From: Methylovorus menthalis
GTDB lineage: Bacteria; Pseudomonadota; Gammaproteobacteria; Burkholderiales; Methylophilaceae
Direction: 5' to 3'
Length of the DNA: 64,000 bases
Assembly: GCF_020523625.1 (NCBI RefSeq)
Contig: NZ_JAJAQH010000005.1
Location: 159,327-223,326 of the forward strand
Of this stretch, positions 43,676-54,230 are shown in pieces. The stretch's first letter is position 1. Every line of letters starts with the position of its first letter. Under the pieces are notes generated by a model. The model did no database searches, was not told the DNA's origin, and saw only the letters and a list, made by a program, of their open reading frames with translations. Position numbers and translations under genes: made by a program.

Positions 43676-44284
43676 ATGAAGTCTGTAATCAAATTCGTAG
43701 CAAGTGCGGCCTTGATGGGCGTAATGCAGTTGGCCCTGGCTGATGTGGCACCTGATGTGCTGGTTAAATCGACAGCCGACGAAGTGTTGACCATCGTCAA
43801 GAAAGACAAGGACATCCAGGCTGGCGATCAGAAAAAGATTTTTGCACTGGCAGAAGAAAAGATTTTGCCAAATTTTGATTTTGATCGTGTGTCACGCATG
43901 GTGCTGGGTAAAAACTGGAGTCGTGCGAGCAAAGAGCAACAGGATGCATTCCAGAAGGAATTCCGCAGCCTGATGCTGCGTACCTACGCAACCGCGCTGG
44001 GTAAATATCGTAACCAGACCATCAACTATAAACCTTTGCGCGCTGAGCCTTCAGACAAGGAAGTCACCGTTAAGACTGAAATCGTGCAGCCAGGTGGCCA
44101 GCCGATCGCCGTTGATTACAGCCTGGAAAAAACCGGTGAAGCCTGGAAGGTTTACGATATCGTGATTGAGGGCGTGAGCCTGGTGACGAACTACCGTGGT
44201 CAGTTCAGCAATGAAATTCGCCAATCCGGCATGGATGGTCTCATTCAAAAGCTGGCTGACAAGAACGCTGGTTCTGCCAAATAA
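43676..44284 (+). CDS. mlaC: Periplasmic phospholipid shuttle MlaC
   Basis: MlaC carries phospholipids across the periplasm between MlaA-OmpC and MlaFEDB. The 202-residue precursor has a signal peptide (cleaved near residue 22, LALA) and the Ttg2/MlaC domain with FDFDRVSRMVLGKNW, FRSLMLRTYATALGKY and VEGVSLVTNYRGQF-like elements (IEGVSLVTNYRGQFSNEI). It lies between mlaD and mlaB in the expected order. Confidence 0.94.
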   Translation: MKSVIKFVASAALMGVMQLALADVAPDVLVKSTADEVLTIVKKDKDIQAGDQKKIFALAEEKILPNFDFDRVSRMVLGKNWSRASKEQQDAFQKEFRSLMLRTYATALGKYRNQTINYKPLRAEPSDKEVTVKTEIVQPGGQPIAVDYSLEKTGEAWKVYDIVIEGVSLVTNYRGQFSNEIRQSGMDGLIQKLADKNAGSAK

Positions 44285-44295
44285 CGGCAAACAGA

Positions 44296-44592
44296 ATGAC
44301 GCAAATTATTTCTGAAGGACAGCGCTGGCAGGTGCAGGGCGATATGACAATGCCGCAGGTCAACAACCTGCTGGCACAAAGTCAGGCCTTGCCCATGTCG
44401 GATCGTCTTGAAGTTGATCTTTCTGCAGTGTCTGATGTGGATACCGCGACTATCAGCGTTCTGTTTGAATGGTTGCGCCGTGCGCAGGATCAGAAGTGTG
44501 AATTGAAGTTCATCCATTTTCCCAAGAATCTGACCAGTCTGGCGACGCTATATGGCGTTCTGGAACTGATTCCACACGCCGCCGCCGCTTAG
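44296..44592 (+). CDS. mlaB: STAS-domain protein MlaB
   Basis: MlaB is the cytosolic STAS protein that binds and stabilises MlaF. The 98-residue protein shows the STAS pattern: LEVDLSAVSDVDTATISVLFEWLRRAQ with the conserved Asp-Thr-Ala, then a C-terminal helix (LTSLATLYGVLELI). It completes the mlaFEDCB cluster. Confidence 0.88.
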   Translation: MTQIISEGQRWQVQGDMTMPQVNNLLAQSQALPMSDRLEVDLSAVSDVDTATISVLFEWLRRAQDQKCELKFIHFPKNLTSLATLYGVLELIPHAAAA

Positions 44593-44614
44593 GCATTCGG
44601 GCTTTGCCCGTTTC

Positions 44615-45526
44615 ATGACCATGACTCCCGCGATCAAGATTGAGCAGGTAACCAAGGATTTCGGTGCCTTAAAGGCATTGAAAGGTATCGACCTGTCAAT
44701 TGAGCAGGGCGAGTTTTTTGCCTTGCTTGGCCCGAATGGGGCAGGCAAATCCACCCTGATCAATCTTCTGGCAGGTCTGCTGCGCCCAAGCAGCGGAAAA
44801 TTGTCAGTGATGGGGTATGACGTGGTATCCCAGTATGCGCAAGCCAGACAGCTGCTGGGCGTCGTGCCCCAGGAGCTGGTGTTCGATCCATTTTTCAATG
44901 TACGTGAAATGTTGCGCTTTCAGGCAGGCTATTTCGGCCGTGGACCGGAAAACGATGCCTGGGTGGATGAAGTAATCGAGTCATTGGGTCTCACCGATAA
45001 AGCCCATGTGAACATGCGTCGCCTGTCAGGTGGTATGAAGCGCCGTGCGCTGATTGCACAGGCGCTTGCCCACAAGCCGCCCGTGATTGTGCTGGATGAG
45101 CCAACAGCTGGGGTGGATGTGGAGTTGCGCCAGACTATGTGGGCGTTTATTCAGCGGCTCAATCGCGAAGGCCACACCATCATTCTCACCACGCATTATC
45201 TGGAAGAGGCCGAGGTGCTCTGTTCGCGGGTTGCCATGATGAAATCGGGGCAGATTGTGGCCTTGGATACCACGGCCAATCTGCTCAAGCATATTCCTGG
45301 CAAGCAGCTGCGGGTGACGATGGCACCTGGCAGTGTATTGCCTGTTGTCATTGCCGCGCTGGTGCGCCATCGTGACGGCGATATCTATACCTTCGGCTTG
45401 ACTGATGTGACTCAGGTGGCAGATGTGCTCGCTGAACTTCGGCAGGCGCAACTCGTATTTACCGACATGCAATTACTGGAAGCCGATCTCGAAGACGTGT
45501 TTGTCGATATGGTGGGACGGGCATGA
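44615..45526 (+). CDS. ABC transporter ATP-binding protein (YadG-like)
   Basis: The 303-residue ATPase has Walker A GPNGAGKSTLINLLAG, signature LSGGMKRRALIAQAL and Walker B VIVLDEPTAGVD, with the C-terminal extension typical of ABC-2 exporters. It overlaps the permease gene by 4 bases, so the pair forms an ABC-2 exporter similar to YadGH. The substrate is unknown. Its position directly after mlaB is common in betaproteobacteria and suggests an envelope role. Confidence 0.88.
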   Translation: MTMTPAIKIEQVTKDFGALKALKGIDLSIEQGEFFALLGPNGAGKSTLINLLAGLLRPSSGKLSVMGYDVVSQYAQARQLLGVVPQELVFDPFFNVREMLRFQAGYFGRGPENDAWVDEVIESLGLTDKAHVNMRRLSGGMKRRALIAQALAHKPPVIVLDEPTAGVDVELRQTMWAFIQRLNREGHTIILTTHYLEEAEVLCSRVAMMKSGQIVALDTTANLLKHIPGKQLRVTMAPGSVLPVVIAALVRHRDGDIYTFGLTDVTQVADVLAELRQAQLVFTDMQLLEADLEDVFVDMVGRA

Positions 45527-46302
45527 GCAGCCTTATCTCAGCGCGGATGCGTGGCCCTTGGACTCTCTTTAAAAAAGAGCTGCTACGCTTCTGGCGCGTC
45601 AGTTTCCAGACCGTTGCGGCACCCGTCATGACGGCTCTGCTGTATTTGCTGATTTTTTCGCATGTATTGGACAAGCACGTGCAGGTCTATGATGGCGTGG
45701 GTTATACCGCCTTCCTGATTCCGGGCCTGATCATGATGTCGGTGTTGCAAAATGCCTTCGCCAATAGTTCATCCAGCCTTATCCAGTCCAAGGTGATGGG
45801 CAGTATTATTTTTGTGATGTTGACTCCGCTGTCTTATCTGGAGTTTTTCCTGGCATTTCTGGCGGCGTCCATCATCCGTGGCTTGGTGGTCGGGCTATGT
45901 ATTTATCTGGTGGCGATCATTTTCATTGATCTTCCCATCGCGCACCCCGGTTTCATCCTGGCATTTGCCTTCCTGGGGAGTGCATTGCTGGGGGCATTTG
46001 GCATTATTGCTGGCATATGGGCGGACAAGTTTGACCAGATGGCGGCATTCCAGAATTTTATTATCATGCCTTTGTCATTCCTTTCAGGGGTGTTTTACTC
46101 GATCCATTCGCTGCCGCCGGTATGGCAGACGGTTTCGCATTTCAACCCGTTCTTTTACATGATAGATGGCTTCCGCTATGGCTTCTTTGGGCAAGGCGAT
46201 ATTTCCCCCGCCCTTAGTTTGCTGGTGGTGGGGATCAGTTTCTTGCTGCTGTCATGGCTTGCGCTCAGAATGTTGAAATCCGGATATAAGCTCAGGGGCT
46301 AA
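45523..46302 (+). CDS. ABC-2 type permease (YadH-like)
   Basis: The 259-residue protein has six membrane helices of the ABC-2 type and the family's SHVLDKHVQVYDGVGYTAFLIPGLI and FQNFIIMPLSFLSGVFYSIHSLPPVWQTVSHFNPFFYMIDGFRYGFFG segments (shown in parts). It partners with the preceding ATPase. The next gene starts 2 bases after its stop. Confidence 0.88.
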   Translation: MSSLISARMRGPWTLFKKELLRFWRVSFQTVAAPVMTALLYLLIFSHVLDKHVQVYDGVGYTAFLIPGLIMMSVLQNAFANSSSSLIQSKVMGSIIFVMLTPLSYLEFFLAFLAASIIRGLVVGLCIYLVAIIFIDLPIAHPGFILAFAFLGSALLGAFGIIAGIWADKFDQMAAFQNFIIMPLSFLSGVFYSIHSLPPVWQTVSHFNPFFYMIDGFRYGFFGQGDISPALSLLVVGISFLLLSWLALRMLKSGYKLRG

Positions 46303-46303
46303 A

Positions 46304-46552
46304 ATGTTAAGCGCAGATGATGTAAAAACCTATATAACGCAGGGGTTGGCGTGTGATTACGTGCAGGTGCTGGGCAATGATGGCCAGCACTTTGAAGCGG
46401 TGATCGTAAGCGCTGCCTTTACAGGTAAAAATATGGTGCAACAGCACCAGCTGGTCTATCAGGCTTTGGGCGATCGCATGCGCCAGGAAATTCATGCCTT
46501 ATCGATGCGCACTTTTACGCCCGAAACCTGGGCGCAACGTGCTTCGACTTAA
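46304..46552 (+). CDS. ibaG: BolA family protein (IbaG-like)
   Basis: The 82-residue protein has the BolA fold, with the conserved GDGxHFEAVIVS-like stretch (DGQHFEAVIVSAAFTGKN), then LVYQALGDRM and a Met-rich end. BolA proteins bind monothiol glutaredoxins through a shared [2Fe-2S] cluster. A monothiol glutaredoxin gene lies 18 bases downstream, supporting that partnership. This variant sits upstream of murA, as IbaG does. Confidence 0.88.
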   Translation: MLSADDVKTYITQGLACDYVQVLGNDGQHFEAVIVSAAFTGKNMVQQHQLVYQALGDRMRQEIHALSMRTFTPETWAQRAST

Positions 46553-46570
46553 GCTTTTAAGGAGTTTGAA

Positions 46571-46891
46571 ATGGATAGTACTCAAGAATTGATCAAGAAT
46601 CAGGTCACTGCCAACCCAGTGGTGCTTTATATGAAGGGCTCACCCAAGTTTCCGCAATGCGGTTTCTCGGGTCTTGCCGTGCAGATTTTGCAGGCGAGCG
46701 GTGTAAAGGATTTTGTGGCGGTGGATGTGCTGGCCGATCCTGCCATTCGCGATGGCATCAAAGTCTATGCTAACTGGCCTACTATCCCCCAGCTGTATAT
46801 CAAGGGCGAGTTCGTTGGTGGGGCTGATATCATGCGCGACCTGTTTCAACAGGGTGAACTGCAAAAAATGCTGGAATCCGCTACCGCCTGA
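46571..46891 (+). CDS. grxD: Monothiol glutaredoxin (Grx4 type)
   Basis: The 106-residue protein has the monothiol active site Cys-Gly-Phe-Ser (FPQCGFSG), WPTIPQLYIKGEFVGGADIM and the usual Grx4 length. These proteins carry and transfer [2Fe-2S] clusters, often with a BolA partner, and the BolA-type gene is adjacent upstream. AAGGAG precedes the ATG at good spacing. Confidence 0.95.
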   Translation: MDSTQELIKNQVTANPVVLYMKGSPKFPQCGFSGLAVQILQASGVKDFVAVDVLADPAIRDGIKVYANWPTIPQLYIKGEFVGGADIMRDLFQQGELQKMLESATA

Positions 46892-46925
46892 ACTGTTCAG
46901 GCAGCTGTAACACAATAAAAGTTAG

Positions 46926-48185
<1,260 letters not shown>

Positions 48186-48229
48186 AGCGCATGGCCATTG
48201 AATGACAGTATTAACAGAGAATTGAATTC

Positions 48230-48880
48230 ATGATCACCATTGCCCTATCCAAAGGCCGCATTTTTGAAGAGACCACCCCTCTGCTGGCGGCTGCGGGCAT
48301 TCATGCCCTGGAAGCACCAGAGGCTTCGCGCAAGCTAATTCTGCCAACCAATCGTCCTGACGTACGCTTGCTGATTGTGCGGGCGACCGATGTCCCTACA
48401 TACGTGCAATATGGCGCGGCTGATTTGGGTATTGCTGGCAAGGATGTGCTGACCGAACATGGTGGCGAAGGGCTATATCAGCCGCTGGATCTGCAGATTG
48501 CGCGTTGCAAGATGATGGTCGCCGTACGCGAGGATTTCGATTACTTCGGTTCCATTCGTCGAGGTGCCCGCCTCAAGGTGGTGACCAAGTATGTGAAGAC
48601 AGCGCGTGAGCATTTTGCCAACAAGGGCATGCATGTCGACCTGATCAAACTGTATGGCTCGATGGAGCTGGGGCCATTGGTAGGCCTGGCCGATGCAATT
48701 GTCGATCTGGTGAGCACGGGCGGCACCTTGCGCGCCAATCAGCTCAAGGCGGTGGAAGAGATTGCGGACATCAGTTCTCGCCTGGTGGTGAATCAGGCCT
48801 CGCTCAAGCTCAAGCGTGGGGAGCTGCAACCAATCATGGATTCATTTGCCCAAGCAGTGGCAGAAAATGGAAAGAAATAA
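48230..48880 (+). CDS. hisG: ATP phosphoribosyltransferase, short form (HisG)
   Basis: HisG joins ATP and PRPP in the first step of histidine biosynthesis. At 216 residues this is the short form (HisG-S), with [38 protein letters not shown] and no C-terminal regulatory domain. Short HisG needs HisZ for activity and feedback control by histidine. hisZ is not in this window and must be elsewhere. hisD follows after 9 bases. Confidence 0.95.
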   Translation: MITIALSKGRIFEETTPLLAAAGIHALEAPEASRKLILPTNRPDVRLLIVRATDVPTYVQYGAADLGIAGKDVLTEHGGEGLYQPLDLQIARCKMMVAVREDFDYFGSIRRGARLKVVTKYVKTAREHFANKGMHVDLIKLYGSMELGPLVGLADAIVDLVSTGGTLRANQLKAVEEIADISSRLVVNQASLKLKRGELQPIMDSFAQAVAENGKK

Positions 48881-48889
48881 GGCTACACA

Positions 48890-50188
48890 ATGAATATTCG
48901 ACGCTTTTCTACTCGCGATGCGACCTTTGATGCTGATCTCAAAGCCTTGCTGGCATTTGAGACTGCTCAGGATGACCAGATCGATCTGGTGGTTGCCGAT
49001 ATCTTGCGCAATGTAAAACAGCGCGGCGATGCTGCTGTGCTGGAGTATACAAAGCGTTTTGATCATCTGGATGTGGCGGGACTGTCATCGCTGGAAATTT
49101 CGCAGGTAGAGCTGCATGCCGCACTTGAAGCATTGCCGGCTGCACAGCGCGAGGCACTGCAACAAGCGGCCGAGCGTGTGCGCCTGTACCATGAGAAGCA
49201 ATTGATGTCGTCCTGGAGCTATACCGAGGATGATGGCACCTTGCTGGGTCAGCAGGTTACCCCGCTCGATCGCGTGGGCTTGTATGTGCCTGGTGGCAAG
49301 GCCGCTTACCCGTCATCGGTGCTGATGAATGCTATTCCAGCCAAGGTGGCAGGTGTAGAGGAGCTGATCATGGTGGTGCCGACGCCTAATGGCGAGCGTA
49401 ACCAGCTGGTATTGGCTGCTGCTGCAGTATGTGGCGTGGATCGCGTATTCTGTATCGGTGGCGCTCAGGCTGTGGGCGCCTTGGCGTATGGTACCGAGAC
49501 CGTGCCGCAGGTAGACAAGATTGTTGGGCCTGGCAACGCCTATGTAGCCGCTGCCAAGCGCCGCGTATTTGGCGTGGTCGGTATTGATATGGTGGCTGGT
49601 CCCTCTGAAATTCTGGTTATTTGCGATGGTAAAACCAACCCGGACTGGGTAGCCATGGATTTGTTTTCGCAAGCTGAGCACGATGAGCTTGCCCAGGCCA
49701 TTTTGTTATCCCCCGATGCAGAGTTTCTCGACAAGGTGGCTGCGAGTGCGGCGCGACTGGTTGAAGAAATGCCGCGCAAGGACATTATCAAGACATCGCT
49801 CGAAGGCCGTGGTGCGCTGATTCAGGTGCAGGATCTGGAAGAAGCTGCACGCATCAGTAATTACATTGCTCCAGAGCACTTGGAGCTTTCGCTGGATGAT
49901 CCCTTGGCCTTCAGCAAGAAGATCAAGCATGCCGGTGCCATCTTCATGGGGCGTGATACTTGCGAAGCGCTTGGAGATTACTGCGCAGGCCCTAACCACG
50001 TGTTGCCTACCTCGCGTACGGCCAGATTCTCTTCGCCGCTGGGCGTATATGATTTCCAGAAGCGTTCCAGCCTGATTATGGTGTCAGCAGACGGCGCGCA
50101 AAAGCTGGGGAAAGTTGCGGCTACCCTGGCTTATGGCGAAGGTCTGCAAGCACACGCTCGTTCTGCGGAGTACCGGCTTAAAAAATGA
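48890..50188 (+). CDS. hisD: Histidinol dehydrogenase
   Basis: HisD oxidises histidinol to histidine in two NAD-dependent steps with an active-site zinc. The 432-residue protein has [19 protein letters not shown], the GTDRVF-like [42 protein letters not shown] and the C-terminal [12 protein letters not shown]. It overlaps hisC by 4 bases (ATGA), so the two are co-translated. Confidence 0.96.
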   Translation: MNIRRFSTRDATFDADLKALLAFETAQDDQIDLVVADILRNVKQRGDAAVLEYTKRFDHLDVAGLSSLEISQVELHAALEALPAAQREALQQAAERVRLYHEKQLMSSWSYTEDDGTLLGQQVTPLDRVGLYVPGGKAAYPSSVLMNAIPAKVAGVEELIMVVPTPNGERNQLVLAAAAVCGVDRVFCIGGAQAVGALAYGTETVPQVDKIVGPGNAYVAAAKRRVFGVVGIDMVAGPSEILVICDGKTNPDWVAMDLFSQAEHDELAQAILLSPDAEFLDKVAASAARLVEEMPRKDIIKTSLEGRGALIQVQDLEEAARISNYIAPEHLELSLDDPLAFSKKIKHAGAIFMGRDTCEALGDYCAGPNHVLPTSRTARFSSPLGVYDFQKRSSLIMVSADGAQKLGKVAATLAYGEGLQAHARSAEYRLKK

Positions 50189-51252
50189 GCAAATTCTGGA
50201 GCCAGGTAGTACACGGCCTCACCCCCTATACGCCGGGTGAGCAGCCTAAAATTGCCAACCTCATCAAGCTGAATACCAATGAAAATCCGTATGGCCCCAG
50301 CCCTAAAGTGCTGGAGGCTTTGCGCGGCGAAGCAGCAGATAGTCTGCGTCTTTATCCGGATCCCAATTCAGACCGCCTCAAGCAGGCCATCGCCGAATTT
50401 CACGGCCTGACGCCCGCGCAGGTGTTTGTGGGTAATGGGTCGGATGAAGTGTTGGCGCATGTGTTTCTTGCCTTGCTCAAGCATGAGGCGCCTTTGCTTT
50501 TTCCGGATATTACCTACAGCTTTTATCCGGTGTATTGCGGGCTCTACGATATTGATTATCAGACCGTGCCGCTTACACAGACTTTTGAAATCAATGTGGA
50601 TGACTATCGCGTTGCGAATGGCGGGATTATTTTCCCTAATCCCAATGCGCCTACTGGCCGTGTGCTGGCGCTGAGCGAAATTCGCCGCTTGCTGGATGCC
50701 AATACTGACTCCGTGGTTGTTATTGACGAGGCCTATATCGATTTTGGTGGTGAGTCTGCCGTTGCGCTGGTTAAGGAATATCCTCAACTGCTGGTGACGC
50801 ATACCTTATCAAAATCGCGTTCACTAGCCGGTTTGCGCGTAGGGTATGCTGTTGGTCACCCCGAGTTGATTGATGCATTGCATCGGGTGAAAGACAGCTT
50901 CAACTCTTATCCCATCGATAGGTTTGCCAGTGCGGGCGCTGTTGCTGCCATGGAAGATGTTGCTCACTTTGAAGCGACCCGGCAGCGCGTGATAGATTCT
51001 CGGACAAAGCTGGTAGACAGGATGCAGGCCCTTGGCTTTGAAATCCTGCCCTCAGGCGCCAATTTCATTTTTGCCCGCCATCCTGAACGGGAAGCTTTGG
51101 CCTTGGCTACGGCATTGCGTGAGCGCAGTATTATCGTGCGTCACTTCAAAAAGCCAACCCGTATTGATCAGTTCATGCGTATTACCGTAGGGACTGATGA
51201 TGAATGTGAAGCCCTGGTTGCTGCCTTAAAGGACATTCTCTCCGCCGCCTGA
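50185..51252 (+). CDS. hisC: Histidinol-phosphate aminotransferase
   Basis: HisC transaminates imidazole acetol phosphate using pyridoxal phosphate. The 355-residue class II aminotransferase has [11 protein letters not shown] near the start, [23 protein letters not shown], the PLP lysine in [18 protein letters not shown], and [13 protein letters not shown] [12 protein letters not shown]. After its stop there are 156 bases to hps, the first long gap in the his run. Confidence 0.95.
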   Translation: MSKFWSQVVHGLTPYTPGEQPKIANLIKLNTNENPYGPSPKVLEALRGEAADSLRLYPDPNSDRLKQAIAEFHGLTPAQVFVGNGSDEVLAHVFLALLKHEAPLLFPDITYSFYPVYCGLYDIDYQTVPLTQTFEINVDDYRVANGGIIFPNPNAPTGRVLALSEIRRLLDANTDSVVVIDEAYIDFGGESAVALVKEYPQLLVTHTLSKSRSLAGLRVGYAVGHPELIDALHRVKDSFNSYPIDRFASAGAVAAMEDVAHFEATRQRVIDSRTKLVDRMQALGFEILPSGANFIFARHPEREALALATALRERSIIVRHFKKPTRIDQFMRITVGTDDECEALVAALKDILSAA

Positions 51253-51280
51253 ACTTAAAAGCGATTATGATGCTGCCTAG

Positions 51281-51301
51281 TGATGCATTTAAGGTGCATC
51301 A
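51281..51301 (+). other. Inverted repeat between hisC and hps
   Basis: TGATGCA and TGCATCA form a 7-bp stem with a 7-base loop. No T-run follows, so it could be a weak terminator for hisC or an operator near the hps promoter. A TTTACC (51330) and TATCAT (51355) pair with 19-base spacing downstream is a possible promoter; I could not identify a better one. Confidence 0.35.
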
Positions 51302-51408
51302 TGGCAAAATATTGCTAAAATTCAACCGATTTACCCTATTCACAAGAAAAAATGTATCATTACGGAGTGAGTAAATCATAACCCTGTAACTTAAGCGGAG
51401 GAAGTATC

Positions 51409-52095
51409 GTGGCACAACCATCAGTACAAATGGCATTGGATTCATTGGATTTCGATGCAACCGTAGCACTGGCTACCAAAGTAGCCCCCCATGTAGATAT
51501 TCTTGAAATCGGTACCCCTTGTATCAAGTACAACGGTATCAAGCTGCTGCAAACATTGCGCGCTAAATTCCCGAACAACAAGATTCTGGTCGATCTGAAG
51601 ACCATGGATGCTGGCTACTACGAAGCTGAGCCTTTCTACAAGGCTGGCGCTGACATTTGCACCGTACTGGGTACTGCCGATATCGGTACTATCAAGGGTG
51701 TGATTGATGTTGCCAACAAGTATGGCAAAGAAGCTCAAGTTGACTTGATCAACGTAGCTGACAAAGCTGCACGTACTAAAGAAGTTGCCAAGCTGGGCGC
51801 ACACATCATTGGTGTGCACACTGGTCTGGATCAGCAAGCTGCTGGCCAAACGCCTTTCGCTGACCTGGGTCTGGTATCCGGTCTGAACCTGGGTGTTAAG
51901 GTTTCTGTTGCTGGTGGTATCAAGCCAGCTACCGTGAAGCAAGTTGTTGATGCTGGTGCAAGCATTGTTGTTGCTGGCGCTGCTATCTACGGTGCTGCTG
52001 ACCCTGCTGCTGCTGCTGCTGAAATCAGCGGCCTGGCAAAAGGTTCGACTGCCAGCGGCGGCGTGTTCGGCTGGTTGAAGAAGCTGTTCAGCTAA
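51409..52095 (+). CDS. hps: 3-Hexulose-6-phosphate synthase
   Basis: HPS condenses formaldehyde with ribulose 5-phosphate, the fixation step of the ribulose monophosphate pathway. The 228-residue protein is an OMP-decarboxylase-like beta/alpha barrel with EIGTPCIKYNG, the active-site DLKTMDAG (Asp-x-Lys-x-x-Asp), GVHTGLDQQAAG and VAGGIKPAT. The start is GTG 51409 behind a strong GGAGG. About 18 residues extend past the last barrel helix: a Gly/Ser linker and FGWLKKLFS, an amphipathic, membrane-targeting-like end. Gaps on both sides and a terminator make it an independent transcript within the his cluster. No 6-phospho-3-hexuloisomerase gene is adjacent. Confidence 0.95.
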   Translation: MAQPSVQMALDSLDFDATVALATKVAPHVDILEIGTPCIKYNGIKLLQTLRAKFPNNKILVDLKTMDAGYYEAEPFYKAGADICTVLGTADIGTIKGVIDVANKYGKEAQVDLINVADKAARTKEVAKLGAHIIGVHTGLDQQAAGQTPFADLGLVSGLNLGVKVSVAGGIKPATVKQVVDAGASIVVAGAAIYGAADPAAAAAEISGLAKGSTASGGVFGWLKKLFS

Positions 52096-52118
52096 GACGA
52101 AATTTACGTCTGGAACTC

Positions 52119-52157
52119 AAACCGCCGCAGTCGCTGCAAAGGTCTGCGGCGGTTTTT
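52119..52157 (+). terminator. Rho-independent terminator after hps
   Basis: AACCGCCGCAG (52120-52130) and CTGCGGCGGTT (52144-52154) form an 11-bp stem followed by TTTT(A). hisB starts 36 bases later with no room for a separate promoter after the terminator, so hisB needs read-through or a promoter within or before hps. Confidence 0.9.
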
Positions 52158-52192
52158 AGTTTTTTGAAACTCAAGAAAGTAATGATCTTCCC

Positions 52193-52780
52193 ATGCGTAT
52201 TGCCGAAGTAAGTCGTAATACCCTCGAAACGCAAATCTCAGTGTCAATCAATCTGGATGGAACCGGCGTGTCCAAGCTGGCCAGCGGGTTGGGCTTTTTT
52301 GATCACATGCTAGATCAGATTGCCCGTCATGGCATGATGGACATCACTGTCTCTGCCAATGGCGATCTGCATATTGATGCGCATCATACCGTCGAGGATA
52401 TTGGCATAACCCTGGGGCAAGCTTTTGCCAAGGCGATAGGCGATAAAAAAGGCATACGTCGTTACGGGCATTCATATGTGCCGTTGGACGAAGCGTTGTC
52501 GCGTGTGGTGCTTGATATATCCGGCCGTCCTGGCATGGAGTTCGGCGTGGAGTTTACACGCGCCCGCATAGGTGACTTTGATGTCGACCTCATACATGAA
52601 TTTTTCCAGGGCTTTGTTAATCACGCCCTGGTAACCCTGCATATCGATAACCTGCGTGGTGACAATGCGCACCATCAGGCAGAAACGATTTTCAAAGCTT
52701 TTGGCCGCGCGTTGCGTATGGCCGTAGAAGCGGATGACCGGATGACCGGCATCATGCCTTCGACTAAAGGCACTTTATAA
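52193..52780 (+). CDS. hisB: Imidazoleglycerol-phosphate dehydratase (monofunctional HisB)
   Basis: HisB dehydrates IGP to imidazole acetol phosphate with two manganese ions. The 195-residue protein has the metal-binding signatures [26 protein letters not shown] and [14 protein letters not shown]. It is the dehydratase alone, without the N-terminal histidinol-phosphatase domain of enteric HisB, so another phosphatase gene must exist elsewhere. A terminator lies just upstream. Confidence 0.95.
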   Translation: MRIAEVSRNTLETQISVSINLDGTGVSKLASGLGFFDHMLDQIARHGMMDITVSANGDLHIDAHHTVEDIGITLGQAFAKAIGDKKGIRRYGHSYVPLDEALSRVVLDISGRPGMEFGVEFTRARIGDFDVDLIHEFFQGFVNHALVTLHIDNLRGDNAHHQAETIFKAFGRALRMAVEADDRMTGIMPSTKGTL

Positions 52781-52824
52781 GTTTTGGGTAGTCCCAATAT
52801 TTCTGGTTTTGTTGAACACACACT

Positions 52825-53469
52825 ATGATCGATATTGCTGTTGTAGATTATGGCATGGGCAATTTGCGGTCCGTATCCAAGGCGCTGGAACATGTGGCTC
52901 CCGGTAAGCGGGTGATCGTGAGCAGTGATCCTGCGGATATTGCGGCAGCTGAACGCGTGGTGTTTCCGGGGCAAGGGGCAATGCCTGATTGTGTTCGGGA
53001 GCTAGACGCCAGAGGTTTGCGTCAGGCAGTTATATCTGCAGCTGCTGACAAGCCTTTTTTAGGTATTTGCATTGGCCTGCAGCTCTTGTTTGATCACAGT
53101 GAAGAAGGCAATGCCGCTGGACTGAGCATCTTGCCGGGCAACGTCAAGCGGTTTGCTGATGCCGACATGGTGGATGCGCATGGTGCCCGCCTTAAAGTGC
53201 CACATATGGGCTGGAATGAGGTATACCAAAGCCGCCCTCATCCAATGTGGAATGATATTGCCGATGGCGAGCGTTTCTATTACGTCCATAGTTATTATGT
53301 CGTGCCCGAAGACGCTGGAGTTGAGGTGGGATATAGTGAGTACCCCAAACGCTTTACCAGCTGTATTGCGCGCGATAATATTTTCGCCGTGCAGTTTCAC
53401 CCAGAAAAAAGCCAGCACGCCGGTCTGAAGTTGTTATCCAATTTTATTGCGTGGGACGGACGTCCTTAA
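52825..53469 (+). CDS. hisH: Imidazole glycerol phosphate synthase glutaminase subunit
   Basis: HisH hydrolyses glutamine and passes ammonia to HisF. The 214-residue class I glutaminase has DYGMGNLRSVSKALE, PGQGAMPDC, the nucleophile Cys in FLGICIGLQLLFD, and the His/Glu of the triad in FAVQFHPEKSQHAGL. It is 20 bases upstream of hisA and pairs with hisF. Confidence 0.94.
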   Translation: MIDIAVVDYGMGNLRSVSKALEHVAPGKRVIVSSDPADIAAAERVVFPGQGAMPDCVRELDARGLRQAVISAAADKPFLGICIGLQLLFDHSEEGNAAGLSILPGNVKRFADADMVDAHGARLKVPHMGWNEVYQSRPHPMWNDIADGERFYYVHSYYVVPEDAGVEVGYSEYPKRFTSCIARDNIFAVQFHPEKSQHAGLKLLSNFIAWDGRP

Positions 53470-53489
53470 TTTCTTTCTATTAAAAAAAT

Positions 53490-54230
53490 ATGCTGATCAT
53501 TCCTGCCATCGACCTGAAAGACGGTCACTGTGTACGACTCAAACAAGGTCTTATGGAAGACGCCACTGTGTTTTCCGAGGATCCAGGCGCCATGGCGCGT
53601 CACTGGGTAGATAAAGGCGGCAAACGTTTGCATCTGGTTGATCTTAACGGCGCATTTGCTGGAAAACCTGTCAATGAAGGTGCCATCAAGGCGATTGTCG
53701 ATGCCGTAGGCGGCGAAATTCCTATCCAGCTGGGTGGTGGTATCCGTGATCTTGAAACCATTGAGCGCTATCTCGACGACGGTATTGATTACGTGATCAT
53801 TGGTACGGCTGCTGTCAAAAATCCTGGTTTTTTACATGAGGCATGCTATGCCTTCCCCGGTCAGATCATGGTTGGGCTCGATGCCAAGGATGGCAAGGTC
53901 GCCGTGGATGGCTGGTCGAAGCTGACGGGGCATGACGTGATTGACTTGGCGCAGAAGTTTGAAGGCTATGGCGTGGAAGCCGTGGTTTATACCGATATCG
54001 GCCGTGATGGCATGCTGAGCGGCGTGAACATTGAAGCAACGGTGGCATTGGCCCGGGCGCTGACTATTCCGGTCATTGCCAGCGGCGGCATTACCAATCT
54101 TGATGATGTGCACAAGTTATGTGCAGTCGAAAGCGAAGGCATCATGGGGGCGATCACTGGGCGTGCCATATACGAAGGCACCTTGGATTTTGCTGCGGCC
54201 CAAGCACTGGCGGACGAGCTTAACGGATGA
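53490..54230 (+). CDS. hisA: ProFAR isomerase HisA
   Basis: HisA isomerises ProFAR to PRFAR, an Amadori rearrangement. The 246-residue beta/alpha barrel begins [18 protein letters not shown] (first catalytic Asp near residue 8) and has [23 protein letters not shown], the second catalytic Asp in [12 protein letters not shown], and [10 protein letters not shown]. Its stop overlaps the hisF start by 4 bases. Confidence 0.95.
   Translation: MLIIPAIDLKDGHCVRLKQGLMEDATVFSEDPGAMARHWVDKGGKRLHLVDLNGAFAGKPVNEGAIKAIVDAVGGEIPIQLGGGIRDLETIERYLDDGIDYVIIGTAAVKNPGFLHEACYAFPGQIMVGLDAKDGKVAVDGWSKLTGHDVIDLAQKFEGYGVEAVVYTDIGRDGMLSGVNIEATVALARALTIPVIASGGITNLDDVHKLCAVESEGIMGAITGRAIYEGTLDFAAAQALADELNG

Noticed and set aside
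52004..52020. Run of five GCT codons near the end of hps as a phase-variation tract
   Set aside because: It encodes a normal Ala helix segment and is too short and triplet-based; slippage would keep the frame.
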